Part shown: positions 1 to 10,959 of the stretch, piece after piece
Numbering within the stretch: position 1 is the first letter of the stretch
How the letters are laid out: the number at the start of each line of letters is the position of its first letter
Assembly: GCF_030272615.1 (NCBI RefSeq)
Contig: NC_081410.1
Span: forward strand, 574,627,241-574,691,240
DNA from: Cryptomeria japonica
Lineage: Eukaryota; Streptophyta; Pinopsida; Cupressales; Cupressaceae
DNA: 64,000 nt
Direction of reading: 5' to 3'
Notes under the pieces: model-generated
Told to the model about the DNA's origin: nothing
Database searches by the model: none
The model's input: the letters and a program-made list of their open reading frames with translations, nothing else
Translations under genes and position numbers: made by a program

Positions 1-215
1 AAGTGTTCAAAAGATAGTCCCTTCCATCGGTAACACTAGATCTTCTGTTGGTAACCAAAACTTGTCTGCCGATAACCAAAACTTGTCTACCGGTAACCAA
101 CCATAACAGCTAGTGTCGGTAACCAACTGTAACAGCTAGTGTTGACATCAATGACAAAACATCAATGCAACACATAATCAATCTCCCCATAATCAATTCT
201 TCCATATCGCCAACA
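1..215 (-). repeat. E1 3' LTR, partial
   Basis: Matches the 5892-6102 part of the E1 5' LTR, including the GGTAACCAA / AACAGCTAGTG repeats and the terminal segment ending in GCCAACA, which is TGTTGGC on the minus strand. Only the start of the LTR (minus-strand sense) is inside the window. Confidence 0.9.
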
Positions 216-230
216 ATCTCCCCCTTTGGC
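216..230 (-). promoter_or_regulatory. E1 polypurine tract
   Basis: On the minus strand this reads GCCAAAGGGGGAGAT directly before the 3' LTR. It is the plus-strand DNA primer site of the retrotransposon. The same tract precedes the 3' LTR in E3, E5 and E8, and a near-copy does so in E2. Confidence 0.9.
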
Positions 231-540
231 ATTGATGGCAACACTAGATGTGAAAAAGAAAACATCTAAGTCCCAAGAAGTGCCAAACAACTCTCATGAG
301 AAACTAACTCCCCCTGAGGAGTGCAGTCCAAACTGAATCTCTCCCATAAACATTATTTTTCATATATAACTCTCCCCCTTTGACATCAATGCCAAAGATA
401 TGACATAGATATCAAAAATCCTATGAATCTTAAAGTTGACTACTCCCATTGAGTATTAGCACCATTACATCAATCTGGAGCAAAGGATAAAGTTGTTGAT
501 CCATACCGGAATGATGCACTGCACAATCAGCTACGTTTTT
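231..540 (-). other. E1 3' non-coding region
   Basis: Between the end of RNase H and the polypurine tract. It holds repeated short purine-rich runs, for example CTCCCCCTTTGACATCAATGCC near 373-395, which resemble a second, upstream copy of the polypurine tract. No coding potential is seen. E2 has the same region at about 25222-25540. Confidence 0.7.
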
Positions 541-2221
541 GTTGGAGGGGTAGATACCCCTAACCTATCTCTTAAATATTAAAATGATTCTTTAGACAAC
601 GGTTTTGTGAATATGTATGCAATCTACTCTTTAGTGTTCACATAAACCAATTTGACTTCCTTTTCTTCCACCTTGTCCTTTAGAAAGTTATACTTTATTG
701 ATATGTGCTTAGTCTTAGAGTGAAATATTGGATTCTTAGATATGTCAATAGCTGCAAAGTTATTGTAATAGATAACTATCAGTTCTCTACAATTTACCCT
801 GATATCCTTCAACATTTTCTTCATCCATAGGACTTGTGTACAATTAGTTGTTGCTGTAACATATTCAGCTTCTGCAGTAGATAAAGAAATGCATGACTAT
901 TTTTTACTGATACATGAAACCAATTTCTTTCCAAGAAAGAAATCTCCACCAGAAGTGCTCTTCCTTTCATCAATATCTCCTACCCAATCTGAATCTGTAT
1001 ATGCACATAAAGTGAAGTTATCATCTCTAGAATATCATAAGCCATATTATGTTGTTCCTTGCAAATACCAGAATATCCTCTTTACTGCACATTCATGATT
1101 TTCTTTAGGATTACTTTGATATATTGAAATGATACTTACTACATTCATAATATCTAGTCTAGTCTGAGTTAGATATAACAGGCCACCAATCATAGACTTA
1201 TACCTTATCGAATTTACCGGTGCAGATGTATCTTTGATAGATAATTTCTCACTTGTCACCATAGGAGTACTTACAGGTTTGGAATTATCCATACCAAACT
1301 TCTTCAACAATTCCCTTAGATACATAGTTTGATAGATAAAGATACCTTTGTCAGTTTGAGCAATCTGCAAACCTAAGAAAAATCTCATTTCACCAATCAT
1401 GGACATTTCAAATTCATTCTTCATATTATTAAAAAATTCCATGCACAATTTATCTTCTCCTCCAAAAATGATATCATCAACAAATACTTCAATAATCAAA
1501 ATATCATCATCAGTGATCTTGTAATATAAATTACTGTCACCATTGCCTTTAGTGAAACCAAGCTTCAAAAGATATGTATCCAACCTTGCATGCCAAGCTC
1601 TAGGAGCCGGTTTCAATCCATATGATTCTTTCCTAAACCTACAAACCATATCTTTGTCATCTGTTAGTGAAAATCCATCAGGATTCTCAACGTATACTTC
1701 TTCCTAAAGCTCGCCATTCAAGAATGCACATTTAACATCCATTTGATAGACCTTATAGTTCTTATATGTTGCATAGGCCAGAAATAGTCTCACAGCTTCA
1801 ATTCTAGCTACAGGTCCAAATGTCTCGCCATAATCAATTCCTTCCATTTGAGAATATCCTTTACAAACCATCTAGCCTTATTTCTTATAACTTGACCATC
1901 CTCATTTAGTTTATTTCTAAAAACCCATTTAGTTCCAATAACATTCTTATTTTTAGGTCGAGGAACTAAAGTCCAAGTCTCATTTTTCTCTATATGATCT
2001 AATTCATCTTCCATAGCCTTTAACCAATGTTTATTTTTACAAGCTTCAATAACATATGCTGGTTCAACTTGAGAAATAAGACATAACTCTTCATTTGCCA
2101 GTCTTCTTCTTGTCATGACTCTCTTATTCCTATCTCCAATGTTTTGATCTTCAGAATGATTTAATCTTACATACATTGGTGTCTTCTGAACTTCAGGTTC
2201 ACTGATCTGATCATCAGTCAC
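541..2221 (-). pseudogene. pol: E1 reverse transcriptase-RNase H region (decayed)
   Basis: Minus-strand pieces read as Copia RT then RNase H. The N-terminal part (2221-1808) has the WVFRNKLNEDG block. The piece at 1649-1047 has YGLKPAPRAWHARLD and the catalytic FVDDIIFGG motif, followed by FFLGLQIAQTDKG. RNase H follows, with TDSDW near 985-1010 and HSKTKHISIKYNFLKDK near 685-720. The pieces lie in different frames with stops between them. RT would copy the element RNA and RNase H would remove it from the hybrid. E2 carries a better preserved version. Confidence 0.9.
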
Positions 2222-2340
2222 AGTGAATTTTATGATTGTACCAGTGTAACTATCTCGGTGTCCTATACCGGTAGAGCCATTGTCGATTCAGTTATGATCA
2301 TTTCCACTTTCGGCTCCTTGTCATATGATATAGATTGATT

Positions 2341-3660
2341 TTAGTATTGTTCATCCACTTTCACATTTGTGCTCTCCACAATCTTCTGCAATCTTTTATT
2401 AAAACATCTATATGCTTTGCTCTGATTTGAATATCCAAGAAATATTCCTTCATCACATCTAGGATCAAACTTACCAATTGAATCATCCCTTTTGATATAA
2501 CATTTACTTCCAAAAATTCTGAAATATTTAACAGTAGGTGTATGTCCAAACCATAATTCATAAGGAGTCTTACTGGTTTCACCTTTGATATGAACTATGT
2601 TTAATGTGTAGACTGATGTACTCACTGCTTCTCACCAGTAGATGTGAGCCAATTTGGCTTCCATCATCATGGTTCTTGCTGCATCCAAAATGGTTATGTT
2701 CTTCCTTTCCACTACTCTATTTTGTTGAGGAGTCTAAGGTGCAGATAATTGTCTCCTGATTCCATTTGTCTCATAATAACTGTTAAATTCATGAGAAGTG
2801 AACTCACTACCTTGATCTGATCTTAGATATTTTATTTTTAGTCCAGTTTCAGTTTCTACATTTTCTTTAAAGATCTTGAATTTCTCAAAAACTTCGGACT
2901 TCTCCCTAAGAAAAGTCACCCACATCATTCTAGAATAGTCATCAATTATTAGCATGAAGTACCTATCACCTTGAAAGCTTCTAGTCCTTCCCGAACCACA
3001 TAAGTCAGTATGAATTAGATCAAGAAAATAATTAGATTTATCATGTATGCTATTCAAAGAAGTTCTAACTTGCTTTCCCAATTGACATTCCTTACATACC
3101 GGATTATGAGGCTTCATAATCTTAGGTATATCTCTAACTGCCTTTGTTGAACTGATCTCAACAATACAATCAAAATTATCATGACACAACCTCTTATGCC
3201 ATAGCCAACTCTCATCAATATGAACAATCAAACATGTATTATTACCAGTGTTCAGGTGAAATATATTACCTCTAGTCTGAGTACCGGTAGCAATCTCCAA
3301 ACTAGTCTTGTTAATGATTTTGCAATTTCTATCTTTGAATTGAAGTTGGAATCCCTTGTCCACCAATTGGCCAGCACTCAAAAGATTATGCTTTAAACCT
3401 TCTACGTAATGGACATTATCAGTATTATGCTTATCATCTAAATAAATAGTACCTCTACCTTTGATCATACATGCTTTGTCATCTCCAAATCTTACTTGAC
3501 CACCATTGTATTCATGCAGGGATGGAAATTTTATTTTATCTCTAGTCATATGATGTGAGCATCCACTATCAATTACCCATTCACCCTTGTCTTCAAAATT
3601 TACTGCCAAGGCCTTTTCTTCATTCTTGATAGCCGGTACTGGTTCATCTTCCTTTAGGGC
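2341..3660 (-). pseudogene. pol: E1 protease-integrase region (decayed)
   Basis: The protease active site appears as DSGCSHHM near 3565-3545. Then comes the pre-integrase zinc-binding block (HKRLCH and CKECQLGK) and the integrase core: HTDLCG (first Asp), LRSDQGSEF (second Asp), and after a TAG stop at about 2734 the VVERKN Glu. The C-terminal segment reads TPYELWFGHTP, KYFRIFGSKCY and IFLGYS (2625-2341). The order and spacing fit a Copia DD35E integrase. The stop inside the conserved APxTPQQN motif shows that the copy is non-functional. Confidence 0.92.
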
Positions 3661-3835
3661 ATAGAACGCCCATTCCTTTCCATTGTCAGATCCACTAGCA
3701 GATTCTTATGTCGGTTCATTCTCAGAATCATCACTTACTCCTTCCTCATCCGCTATGTAGCATTGCTTGTTTCTCTTGAATCTATATTTGTTATGATTAG
3801 GCTTGAATGATTTCTTAACTCTTTCTTCAAATCTT

Positions 3836-4722
3836 TCATTCATCTCAAGACATCTAGATGCAAAATGACCAATCTTATTGCATGCAAAACATTTAAAAGG
3901 TGATTTTCCTTCATACTTCTTCTTGTTGGTCCTTTAGGTACTCTTCTAGCAAATAAGGCTTCAAGTTGATCAAATTCTTCATCCTCTTTCCTCATATCTT
4001 CCATTTCATTTTCATATAGTGCTTTCCAATCACTCTTGTCGGTAGATGATGATGATGCATGAAAAGAAGGTTCAGATTTTGCATCTCCAGAAGGTCCAAA
4101 TTATTCAAGCTCAAAAGCAGAGAACTTCCCAATCAGAATGTCTATGTTAACTACAGTGTTTGCCATTGTTCTCAATTCATTAATTGCAATTTCCTTCATC
4201 TTGTAAGTTGGTGGAAGGGCTCTCAAGACTTTGGAAACTATTTCATCTTCACTCAGAGATCCTCCACAACATTGAATTCCCATGACAATCTCATTTACTC
4301 TTTCCATAAATGTAGCAATTATTTCATTGTCATCCATCTTCAAGTTCTCATATCTTACTCGGTAACCATCAGGTTTAGCAATTTTGACAGTAGGGTCACC
4401 TTCATTCAGATTTTCCAACTTATCCCACATAACCTTTGTAGATGATTTATCAGTCAATCCCATGATCTATTGATCAGTAAGTGCACACAGGAGGGCTTCT
4501 CTAGCTCTGCAATCATTCTCAATATTTGTATCAAAGTCTGCAGGAGTAGGATTGTCAAATGTCGGATCATAATGTGTATATCCTTTCTCAGTGATCTCCC
4601 AAATATCCTTGCCAAGAAATCTAAGATAAGTCTCCATTCGGATTTTCCATATCCCATAATTTTTTCCATCAAGCTTAGGGATTTTTCTTCTGAAAAATAG
4701 TTTTCAATGGATTAGATGCCAT
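3836..4722 (-). pseudogene. gag: E1 gag (UBN2-type Copia gag) with CCHC knuckle, broken
   Basis: A start codon at 4722-4720 gives MASNPLKT, matching MATNPPTT in E2. A frameshift follows near 4680. The segment 4463-4101 has the Copia gag core (VMWDKLENLNEG, FMERVNEIV, ILRALPP-like VLRALPPTYK). A zinc knuckle at 3850-3891 (minus) reads CFACNKIGHFASRC, a perfect CX2CX4HX4C. Gag would coat the genomic RNA and build the particle. It begins about 45 nt after the primer-binding site, as expected. Confidence 0.88.
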
Positions 4723-4766
4723 AGGATCTACCTCAAGCGGTTAAGCTTCTACAAAAGAGGACCAGA

Positions 4767-4778
4767 GCTCTGATACCA
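4767..4778 (-). promoter_or_regulatory. E1 primer-binding site (tRNA-iMet)
   Basis: The minus strand reads TGGTATCAGAGC, complementary to the 3' end of plant initiator tRNA-Met, two bases inside the 5' LTR end. This is the usual Copia minus-strand primer site. Confidence 0.95.
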
Positions 4779-4780
4779 AT

Positions 4781-6102
4781 TGTTAGGATAACTGATGGAC
4801 AACTAAGAGGGGGGGTGAATTAGTTGTCAATAGATTATATCTATTAATCCACTTTACAACCTTTAACCGGAGCACATAAACATTAACTACCAGAATATCA
4901 GAAAGAGATACTGGTAGAAATAGATAGCAGTAAAAAATACAACTTAACAAAGAAATAGATAATCAACACAATGCAACCATACCACATAACACCATGATTT
5001 GTACGTGGAAAACCCGGTAAAGGGAAAAACCATGGTGGGAAGCCTACCCATAGTCAGATGATACTTCTGCAGAAAGTATGTAATACAATGAGGGGCCTGC
5101 ACATGCAGGAAGGCACACTGCCTAGAGTGCACTGCTCATTACAAAAGAGTCTCACTAACTACAAAGAGGTTATAGCCACCTCAAGATAAATCGACAACAA
5201 TCCAGTAATGAACTGCCAAAGATATCATCTACCATGCCTGATTATAGTCCCAGTTAAGCTCAATACCTGAGGTCTTTGACCTCTTACATAAACCCAATTC
5301 GATCTTCAATGATCAACCAAATCCTCTGCCTAAATGATATTACATTATTCTCACATTACATTCCTTTCCCATATCCATTGACACGATCTACAATGAGTTC
5401 TTACAATGATTTATACAAACCCTAAGGCCTAAACCAGTTAGGTCGGCCACCTAAAAGATATTATAATAAGATCATTACATACATCCATATTACAATGATA
5501 TGTCATGTTGTCTTTAGACCAAAACAATATTAACCAATCCATAAATCATCCCTGTAATGTGTAGAGAACACGTTAACATGATACAGGTCCATAACCTAGA
5601 TAGGTACCGGACCTATTCTGGGTCCACCATGCCAAAGCGATGTCTCCAACCAATCAAAGCACAATCAAGGATCATCTTCTACATCCTGAATTCCATCTAG
5701 AATTCGCACCAATACCACTTATACATACTATCAAAGATTATCAATAAAAGCTCTATCGATAAAACCTTAAACCCTTACTTGTATAGGCTTACTAGAGTGT
5801 ATGATAGCATCCAATCACCAAGTCATTACCAACTGACCAAAACATGCTTCTGGAACATGTAACACATAAAACCAAACATACTCCATTGATCCAAACATGT
5901 CGGAAGTGTCCAACAGATAGTCCCTTCTGTCGGTAACACTAGATCTTCTGTTGGTAACCAATCATAACAGCTAGTGTCGGTAACCAACCGTAACAGCTAG
6001 TGTCGGTAGCCAACTGTAACAGCTAGTGTTGACATCAATGACAAAACATCAATGCAACACATAATCAATCTCCCCATAATCAATTCTTCCATATTGCCAA
6101 CA
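4781..6102 (-). repeat. E1 5' LTR (1322 bp)
   Basis: Minus-strand ends are TGTTGGC... and ...ATCCTAACA, the TG...CA ends of LTR retrotransposons. The high-coordinate end matches the partial 3' LTR at 1-215. The E2 LTRs (22469-25206 and 27813-29100) are relatives across their whole length, so E1 and E2 belong to one family. Confidence 0.93.
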
Positions 6103-7663
6103 AGTGTTTGAGCCCCTTGTCATTGTTGTCAAAGGGGGACAAAGAGTCTAGTTGTGAATAAAATATGTGTTGACATAAATGCCAAAGGGGGAGATTTTTG
6201 GCATTGTGTTGTCATTGATGTCAACCGGTATACAATTTGATGTTACCGGTAAGCAAGTAGGAGTATTGGAGATTGTTGGCATGTTGATGTTAATGAGTAA
6301 GTATGTCAACCAGTAAACAAGCAAAGAAGTATGCCAACCAGTAAACAAGCAAAGAGACAAATTGAAGGGAATCGGTTGGTGTATACCGGTAGTATGTTTG
6401 GTCAATGACCGATTTTGAACTGATACAATCAAGTGAGTCAGATACCAACAGATATGATATGCGGACTCCAAGTAGGGAACATGCAGTGTAAGGTGAATAG
6501 TGCATCAACGAGGTAGTTGATGATTAGGTCAATATTAAATGCAAGACTGCAAAAATCGTGGATCGATTGCAGCTCGAAGAAGATCGAAAGGCAGAGATTT
6601 TTTGGTGTTATGATCGAAGTAGGACATCTAATCATCTTATTGATCTAGAGAAGGAAATAGCTAGATCATTTATTGTGATCGACAAAATCAAGGCCAATGA
6701 ACAGGGTCCAATTTGCTAAATAGAGTAAATGTGCAATGGAAGAATAAAAAGGACAGAGATTTTTGTTGATCTTTTGCAAGATGTTGATTCAAGAAGATGA
6801 TATCCGATTTGATTCGAATCATGGTCAGTGAAGAAAACCCTAGGCGCATAAAGTTTGAATTTTTGTTTTGGCAGGAAAGAATGTGTATAAATATGCAAAT
6901 CAGAGACTTAGGTTGATTGATTAGAAGGTGTGATTATGTTGGATGAGAGTTTATCAATCAGAGCATTGATAGAAAAATATTGAAGTGACTAAGTGTTAGA
7001 AGAAGAACTGGCAAGAGGGGTTTAACCGATAGGGTTTAAGGTAACTGGTAAACAGTTACAAAGTATAATAGCTTATCAAACCAGCAGAGAGTGAAGGAGA
7101 GCAGAGAGAGTTTCAGAGGAGATCAGGCAAGGTAGAAGTTGAGTTGAAGAGGATTCAGACAGTGAGAACATAGATCCCGTAGAGAAGAAGCAGTGTGATA
7201 GAAAAGAGTTCAATCGGCAAAGTGAATTGTTTGCAAGGGTTACAAAACTCATTTGTAACAAGGTGATCATCATTGTAATGATTTTATATCTCATTGTATT
7301 TCACTGAGTGGGTGCTCCTTGAGTTGGTTCTTAGAATAGATTAGGGGTTGGTGCTCCTTTGGGTAGGTGCCCATAAATTGTTAGGGGTTGGTGTGCTAAA
7401 CATTGTAAAACTATTATTTCATTGTGAGGCTGGATTGGAGTAGTAGATCTCTAGCAGCATTTCTAACTAAGGTTTTTCCCACATTGGGTTTTCCTCATAT
7501 ATTCAGTGTTATGTGATGTGCTCTTGTGTGTGGTTGCTTGTTAGTGTTTTCATTATTCTACCAGTTGCACACATTGTTTGAAATTGTTTATATCACTGAT
7601 TCACACCCCCCCCCTCTCAATGATATATTGTGTTCTACAGCTTGGGCTTTCAGTTATCCTACA
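6103..7663 (+). mobile_element. E8: 3' end of a plus-strand Copia element (noncoding tail plus 3' LTR)
   Basis: A polypurine tract AAAGGGGGAGAT (6184-6195) is followed by an LTR starting TTTTGGCATTG (6196; the usual TG is mutated to TT). The LTR ends in a C-rich block and CAGTTATCCTACA (7651-7663). A TATA-like GTATAAATA lies at 6884-6892. The coding part is missing because E1 inserted at 6102/6103; it may continue left of the window. The exact 3' end is uncertain; TTCTACA at 7639 is the alternative. Confidence 0.75.
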
Positions 7664-8769
7664 TCCAAGATTTGATCTATCTTCGCTGAAATATAGGACC
7701 AACCACCTTGCAGATAATTGCTAGTTCCTCCAATAATGCTATGTCTTCCTCAACAACATTCGACAAATCAATGTTGATCGGGGCATCCTCTGCTTCCTGC
7801 TGGACTCCCAACCCAACATCAACAGAGCCTCCTCCTTGAACATTGCCTATGAAGCCCCCATTGCTCTCCAACAGTTTTCTCAAATGCTCCCTCATCCTCA
7901 CTTATTTATTTATGTTTGTTAACAACCTTATATTTATCATTTGAATAAAAAAATTAAATATAAAAATTACTTTTGTGTTTCTTCCTTTAGTCAATTTGTA
8001 AGTTTGCAGTTAAGAGGTTGGTTAGGTTAGCCAAAAAAAATTTCCTAACTCTAAAATTATTAACTATAACTACCTAATCTTGTTTAATAATCATTATATT
8101 AAAATATTTAAAAAATAATAATAAAATGCGAATGGGTCCTTGGTCTATTGGTGAAGTTGAATGGCTTCAAACAAGCCCACTAGCCCTGGACAAATTTGAC
8201 AAATGGATCCTTGACTCTTAGCTGAAGAGACTTCAATTAGAATCACAATCATAATATAATTGATTAATATTTTTATTAATATTTTAAATTTTTGAAACAA
8301 GAATTATATTTTGTTTATATATTGCAATAATTGTTTATATGTACCATCAATCGCACAAGGAACTAAAAGATAGGAGTCAGGTTGTCAAAAAATAAATTTG
8401 TACCAATATGGATGTTACTGAGTCAATGTCTAAATTTATCACTCAATTTCCAATGGGTTGTGGCTATAGAAAAGGAAGTCATGATTTATTTCAAACATCT
8501 TAAGGACACTAGGGTGATAAGGTGGTGGATTCTAATTTTTAAACATGAGACCCCCACATTTTTTTCTACAATATTATAATAATAATAAAAAGTTGATGAT
8601 GTGTTTTCTTCTTCAAAAAATTATAATTTTAAAAATAAAATATAAAAAAAACCTAATTCTAAATATTATATAAAATTATAATAAAATTTTATTTTAGAAT
8701 TTATGTTTAATTTTTATTAGGATTAAATAATTTTTAATTTTTAATGTATATTTTATATATATAAGTACT
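7664..8769. other. Spacer without recognised gene
   Basis: AT-rich DNA. It holds a 74-codon minus-strand open stretch at 7677-7901, rich in Gly, Glu and Leu (for example REHLRKLLESNGG and EEDIALLEELA), next to the E8 LTR edge. It could be a stray exon or transposon fragment. I do not recognise it, and it has no supporting splice or promoter context. At 8132-8230 a block starting GGGTCCTTGGTCTATTGG is weakly tRNA-like, but no clear B box was seen. Confidence 0.4.
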
Positions 8770-9085
8770 ATTTTTTGTATTAAGTATCATAGAATCACAA
8801 AGATCATTTTTTGCTCATTCGAGCATCCACGTTACTAACTTATTACAAATACCAACTCCTTTCAAGCAAACTTATTACAGATATTAGCTCCTTTCGAGCA
8901 CCAAGCTAGAAACAACAATTGGAAGACCAAGGGTCACAACTTAGAAATCCACTTTAAACAACAATGGAAGACCAAGAGTCACAACTTATAATTATACACA
9001 AAGGTGTCCCTCATGGGAGTTGAACATGGATCTCCACATTGAGAACTCAATGCTTTAACCAACTAAGCTCAGCCCCTTGGACGTA
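8770..9085 (-). repeat. tRNA-related SINE candidate
   Basis: On the minus strand from about 9085 the sequence has an A-box-like GAGCTTAGTTGG followed, at tRNA-like distance, by a B-box-like GTTCAACTCCC, as in a tRNA gene with a decayed anticodon arm. A non-tRNA body follows with two near-identical copies of about 44 bp carrying the GGAAGACCAAG / TCACAACTTA block (8919-8990), and two copies of an ACTTATTACA motif (8835-8885). It is not a functional tRNA, because the T and anticodon stems do not pair well. A SINE or tRNA pseudogene explains it best. Confidence 0.5.
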
Positions 9086-10530
9086 AAATTATTTTTATTA
9101 AAATAAAAATTAAATTTTAATAAATATCTATTATATTTATTATTTGTGAAGATTTTCAAATTAGCTTAGAATATGGATGTAAAAGATTTATACGTAATAT
9201 GGCCTGTAATATGAGGCCATAAAGATTAATGGAAGTGGAAGTGCACGTAAATCAAGTTTCTAAGTGAAATTAAAGTGACAAAGTGCAATTTGCAAACGAG
9301 AAAGGAAGGGCTATGTTGGAGTTAATTTTTAATTTTTAATTTTTAATTAAAAGTATGTTTAAATAAATTTCAATATTCTTGTGTGCGGATAAGGCTTGTT
9401 AGCTGGTAACAAAGGACAAACCTAGTCCAATAGATTGTAAATATACATAAATTTTAAAAATATTATGATTTGACATTTTTTGATGTAATGAGTTAAATGA
9501 ATTGAATTTTGTAATATAAAAAAATAGAAAATTAAATTTTATATTCACTATTTGTAATATAGACCAATAGAAAGAAAGAAAAATGAGATATTATAATCAT
9601 GTAAAATAAAAAATAAATATAAACAATAGAAGTTGCATTCAAAAAATTTAATTTCACGATACGATTAGTCAAGTGAATAGAAAAATTGAATGCAATGGAT
9701 GCATAAGTATCCAGTTTTTGATAGGAACTAATAAGAATGGGGTAAAGCATATCTAAACTCTAGAGTAGTAGTTGTACAAATAATGATATATAGGTTCATG
9801 AGTGTGTGTACATTGTTTTTGTTTTGTACAATAGTTATTAACTTTAGTGTTTTTGGAAAATTCTCTATCACTTTCATTATTGTTGTTTTGTACAATAGTT
9901 ATTAAAGCCTTTTTGAAAATTTATATATCAAAGATGTTCTCTTAAATTGAGCTACTGCTTTCAAATCAATTTGAAAATATTCTTCAACATTTTAAAACTA
10001 TTGGCATTGCCTCCCTCCTTTACTCATTTCCTTCTTGACCACACATCTAAGTCACTCTACTAGTTGTCTTACTCTATGCTCTCCTCTTCCATCAACATCT
10101 ATGCTTGGTTCTTTATCTCTTTAATTGATTTTATTTCCCTTGTCTCTCATATCGATGTTATTTGTATTTCACTATATGATGATATTATTGTTTATTTTGA
10201 GAAATTATTACATGATTTTGATGGTTTTATTGATGCAAGTTAATGCAATGTACTAATCAATTTAAATTTTTTTGTCATTCATTTATAAACCTCACACATT
10301 CTTTTATTTTCCATTTTTACTTTATTATTGTATTCAACTATAACTTGTGGTTCTTTATTGAACTTCTTTTTGATCTATTTTATAATTCTTGTCCACCCGC
10401 TACCCTGACTATACATAACATGATGCATGTACACATACAACTATGGGACATGTTAATCACTATATTTCATCATATGTTAACTTACTCTTAATTATCCCAA
10501 TTCAGTTACAAACATTCAGACCACAAGTTG
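9086..10530. other. AT-rich spacer, nothing recognised
   Basis: No gene or element end is identified. A 40-bp segment containing TTGTTTTGTACAATAGTTATTAA occurs twice (9817-9842 and 9881-9906). Short open stretches have low-complexity composition and no domain signature. Confidence 0.5.
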
Positions 10531-10828
10531 ATATGAACATAATATTTCACAATACTTTAGTATACGATATTTTTTAATTGCACTTAATGGTATTAAATAC
10601 CAATAGATGTATAGATATTCATGGTGTTGGATGTTATAGCACTATTTTAAGTATTCCACAACCCTCTTCTTTCATATGTATATGAACATAATATTTCACA
10701 ATACTTTAGTATACGATATTTTTTAATTGCACTTAATGGTATTAAATACCAATAGATGTATAGATATTCATGGTGTTGGATGTTATAGCACTATTTTAAG
10801 TATTCCACAACCCTCTTCTTTCATATGT
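10531..10828. repeat. Perfect 149-bp tandem duplication
   Basis: 10531-10679 and 10680-10828 read base-for-base the same by eye, both starting ATATGAACATAATATTTC and ending TTCTTTCATATGT. No gap lies between the copies. It is either a very recent duplication or an assembly artefact. Confidence 0.95.
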
Positions 10829-10959
10829 AAACCTGAAGATTTTGCATGCCCTTTCAAAATGATAAGTTTGGATATCATATCTAGTTTTGTACATGCTCAA
10901 GTAATTTTTTAAACTATTATGAATTTATTTTCTTATAATTGATTTTAAAAATCACAATT

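Larger units (their letters stand above)
1..6102 (-). mobile_element. E1: Ty1/Copia LTR retrotransposon (3' LTR truncated by window edge)
   Basis: Read on the minus strand: 5' LTR (4781-6102), primer-binding site, gag, zinc knuckle, protease, integrase, RT, RNase H, polypurine tract and a partial 3' LTR (1-215). This is the Copia gene order, with integrase before RT. The coding region has several stops and frameshifts, so the copy is dead. Its 5' LTR edge at 6102 abuts the 3' end of another Copia element on the other strand (E8), so E1 inserted into E8. The target-site duplication cannot be tested because the left end lies outside the window; the right flank begins AGTGT. Confidence 0.93.

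Noticed and set aside
7677-7901. Exon of a host gene (74 codons, minus strand)
   Set aside because: No domain recognised, no neighbouring exons, and it sits against an LTR edge; left as unassigned spacer.
8132-8230. Second SINE beginning GGGTCCTTGGTCTATTGG
   Set aside because: A-box-like start but no recognisable B box or element end.
9003-9083. Functional tRNA gene on the minus strand
   Set aside because: A and B boxes are recognisable but the anticodon and T stems do not pair, so a SINE or pseudogene is more likely.
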